Below are positions 62,564-64,000 of a stretch of 64,000 bases of DNA, one piece after another. The notes beneath the pieces are model-generated. The model was not told where the DNA came from. It saw only the letters and a list, made by a program, of their open reading frames with translations, and did no database searches. Numbering within the stretch: the first letter of the stretch is position 1; the number at the start of each line of letters is the position of its first letter. The position numbers and the translations under genes are program-made. This DNA comes from Helicobacter pylori. Lineage in GTDB: Bacteria; Campylobacterota; Campylobacteria; Campylobacterales; Helicobacteraceae. The stretch lies in NCBI RefSeq assembly GCF_001653455.1, contig NZ_CP011486.1, forward strand, positions 1,488,001 through 1,552,000, written 5' to 3'.

Positions 62564-63520
62564 TTAATTCTTGTGGCCAGGGTTTTTAAGTTCTTTAACA
62601 CCGCTTTTTGGGTTATTGCTTGAGTGGTGTTTTCCTTTCATGTAAAAAACAGCTAAAATGGCTAGACCAATAAGAATGCAAAAAGCAATAACTATATACC
62701 ACATTTTCTTTTTATTTGCTTCTCGTTCTGCTTTCTGTTTTGCTAATCGTTTTGCTTGTTCCGCTCGTTCTGCTTTTAATTTCGTCTCTCGTTCTGCTTT
62801 CAATTTTAGGCGTAAGGTGGCAACCAAAACGCATGCCGGCACGGTTACCCTATAAGCCGGTCCTGCAAGATTGATGCCAACTAATGCGGCCTGTAATGAC
62901 CCAACCAATAGGGCCGGCTAAAATGCCCAAAGTTTTTTTGAGCGCTACCTTACCCACCACAGACGATAAACCATGCCCTAGAGTTTGTTTGACCATTGCA
63001 TCTGCAACAGCTATAGCCAACGAATAAGAATGAGAGCCGCCCATTTGCGTTAAAACAGATGCGATTAGGACTTGTTTGTTTTCACCAATCATTTTATCAA
63101 TATTTGGTGTTCCCAATTCATGGAGGAGTTCTTTAATTTCGCTTCCATTCATTTGCTCTAAACCATTTTTTAAAAGTTTAGAAAGCATGTTTTTTTCAAT
63201 CAAAGAAGTTTCAGACTTCCGTTGTAACTAACCTTTAAATGATCGCACACATCGCATAAAATTTCTTTATACAAGACCCCTTCGTCTCTAAAAAAATTCA
63301 TGAAACTATTGCCCCCATAATGCTGCAATTCTTCAGCGATCCTCATGGGGTATTTAGCGTAATCACGACCATACCTTTTGTATTCTGTTGAACTTGTTAA
63401 GAATGTATTCGCTCTTAGTTCGCCATGTTCATTATAGACAAGCGCATCAAACAAATCTTTCAAATCATTAGAGCTTAGTTGCTTTAAAAATTCCAGGTCG
63501 CTATCGTATCTGTATGCCAC
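62564..63520 (-). pseudogene. UPF0174/YaaW-family protein, two frameshifts
   Basis: Three consecutive frames on the minus strand together read as one protein similar to E. coli YaaW, with an added C-terminal coiled coil and membrane helix. The first part, from a GTG at 63520, holds [17 protein letters not shown] and [12 protein letters not shown]. The second (to 62850) holds LGHGLSSVVGKVALKK. The third (to 62564) holds LAGPAYRVTVPACVLVA, then a Lys/Glu-rich helix and a hydrophobic helix MWYIVIAFCILIGLAI. The shifts lie near 63219 (a missing base in a GG run) and near 62890 (one extra C). AAGGA precedes the GTG. Function of the family is unknown. Confidence 0.75.
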
Positions 63521-63856
63521 GCAATTCCTTTAATTTTATTCCTACCACTCGCTCAAATCCCACCAAACCACCCTCATGTTTAACGCCCTAAAAGGCTTAA
63601 GCGCACACACACGCCCACTAACTGCACATAAAAATATAGTGCTACAGAAGCGAATGATCTTTATGGATTATACCACCAGAGAATGATGATAATTAAAATA
63701 TTTTGATACGCTTTATCATTTTGGATAAGATAAATTTGATTTGAAAGTGGGGTTTGAAAGCAAGAAACTATTGATTTTTTAAGTAAGGCTAATTGAACAA
63801 ACCGCTACTTTAACTTTTAACACAAGAAGCCCCCTCCTTTTAACCCTCTCTAACCC
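63521..63856. other. Gap with no recognisable gene
   Basis: 336 AT-rich bases. A short CACACACAC run at about 63605 and a few short frames are present, but none has a ribosome-binding site and homology. I see no promoter I trust. Confidence 0.5.
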
Positions 63857-63997
63857 TTACTTTTTGTCGTTTTTATGCTCGTGGTTAGCGTTGCATTGAT
63901 TGGCTTGGTTTTGGCTATTTTTTTGACAACTTTCGTTGTTTTGATTTTTAGCATCACCTTTTTGGTTGTGGTTTTGATTACTGCAACTGTTACTCAT
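63857..63997 (-). CDS. Small Asn/Gln/Lys-rich protein with three Cys and three His
   Basis: Read on the minus strand from ATG at 63997 to TAA at 63857-63859, this gives 46 residues beginning MSNSCSNQNHNQKGDAK. About half the residues are Asn, Gln or Lys, with three Cys and three His, and no signal peptide. It is low complexity and likely disordered. H. pylori has other His/Gln-rich metal-binding peptides (Hpn, Hpn-like), but this lacks poly-His. Any upstream signals lie past the window edge, so the start is provisional. Confidence 0.5.
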   Translation of the reverse strand: MSNSCSNQNHNQKGDAKNQNNESCQKNSQNQANQCNANHEHKNDKK

Positions 63998-64000
63998 TTT

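Noticed and set aside
63600-63620. CACACACAC run as a phase-variation tract
   Set aside because: It is short and lies in no gene, so there is nothing it could switch by frame; a promoter role is not shown.

Overview
The window is chromosomal DNA from Helicobacter pylori. I base this on AT-rich, densely packed genes, on proteins specific to this species (Csd1/Csd2/CcmA, LpxF-type PAP2 phosphatase, CeuE pair, UPF0174 protein, FlhX), on phase-variable dinucleotide tracts, and on a gene order that matches the HP1410-HP1421, HP1538-HP1555 and HP1556-HP1588 blocks as I remember them from strain 26695. Identifications with HP numbers come from memory, not from a search.

Layout. 1-3417: end of ileS, a VirB11/TrbB-like ATPase, fliI, fliQ and murB. 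3418-7844: a degenerate stretch, then a minus-strand group with a phosphoethanolamine-transferase-like gene switched out of frame at a (GA)10 tract, a family 8 glycosyltransferase, miaA with no normal start codon, and rsfS. 7903-9110: queF and three tiny genes. 9180-11537: a type II restriction-modification pair. 11596-33206: a housekeeping block with tsf-rpsB, addA, nhaA, yajC-secD-secF, leuS, lptE, folC, the helical-shape genes csd2-csd1-ccmA, mfd, and the cytochrome bc1 operon petABC. 33422-36871: an accessory patch with a second phase-variable transferase paralog (out of frame at (GA)9) and a two-gene ATPase plus TOPRIM module with homopolymer frameshifts. 36958-43080: ftsI, the sigma54-driven flgB-flgC-fliE operon, ftsW, and two tandem ceuE genes that both lack their C-terminal halves. 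43326-59585: tsaA/ahpC, a MetQ-like gene, an IS605-like scar, a cell-wall and LPS-transport block (mrdA, engB, lptA, lptC, kdsC, rlpA, mltD), tatD, ribE, flhX, metNI, lpxF, wecA, pdxJ-pdxA. 59747-64000: tsaD, a long non-coding stretch holding a candidate type I toxin-antitoxin locus, flgG, a twice-frameshifted UPF0174/YaaW gene and a small Asn/Gln-rich protein gene.

How it works together. Much of the window builds the envelope: peptidoglycan synthesis and shaping (murB, ftsI, mrdA, ftsW, csd1/2, ccmA, rlpA, mltD), LPS precursor, transport and modification (kdsC, lptA/C/E, wecA, lpxF, the two transferase paralogs, the glycosyltransferase), protein export (yajC/secDF) and flagella (fliI, fliQ, flgB, flgC, fliE, flgG, flhX). 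The accessory signals cluster at the joints between conserved blocks. These are the restriction-modification pair, the phase-variable and ATPase/TOPRIM patch, the IS605-like scar and the tsaD-flgG gap.

Most interesting. (1) Between tsaD and flgG lies a compact type I toxin-antitoxin candidate: an 18-residue hydrophobic peptide with a strong ribosome-binding site, and an antisense promoter and intrinsic terminator on the opposite strand. (2) Two transferase paralogs carry GA tracts at different positions, and both are off here. (3) An ATPase/TOPRIM pair resembles two-gene anti-phage systems.
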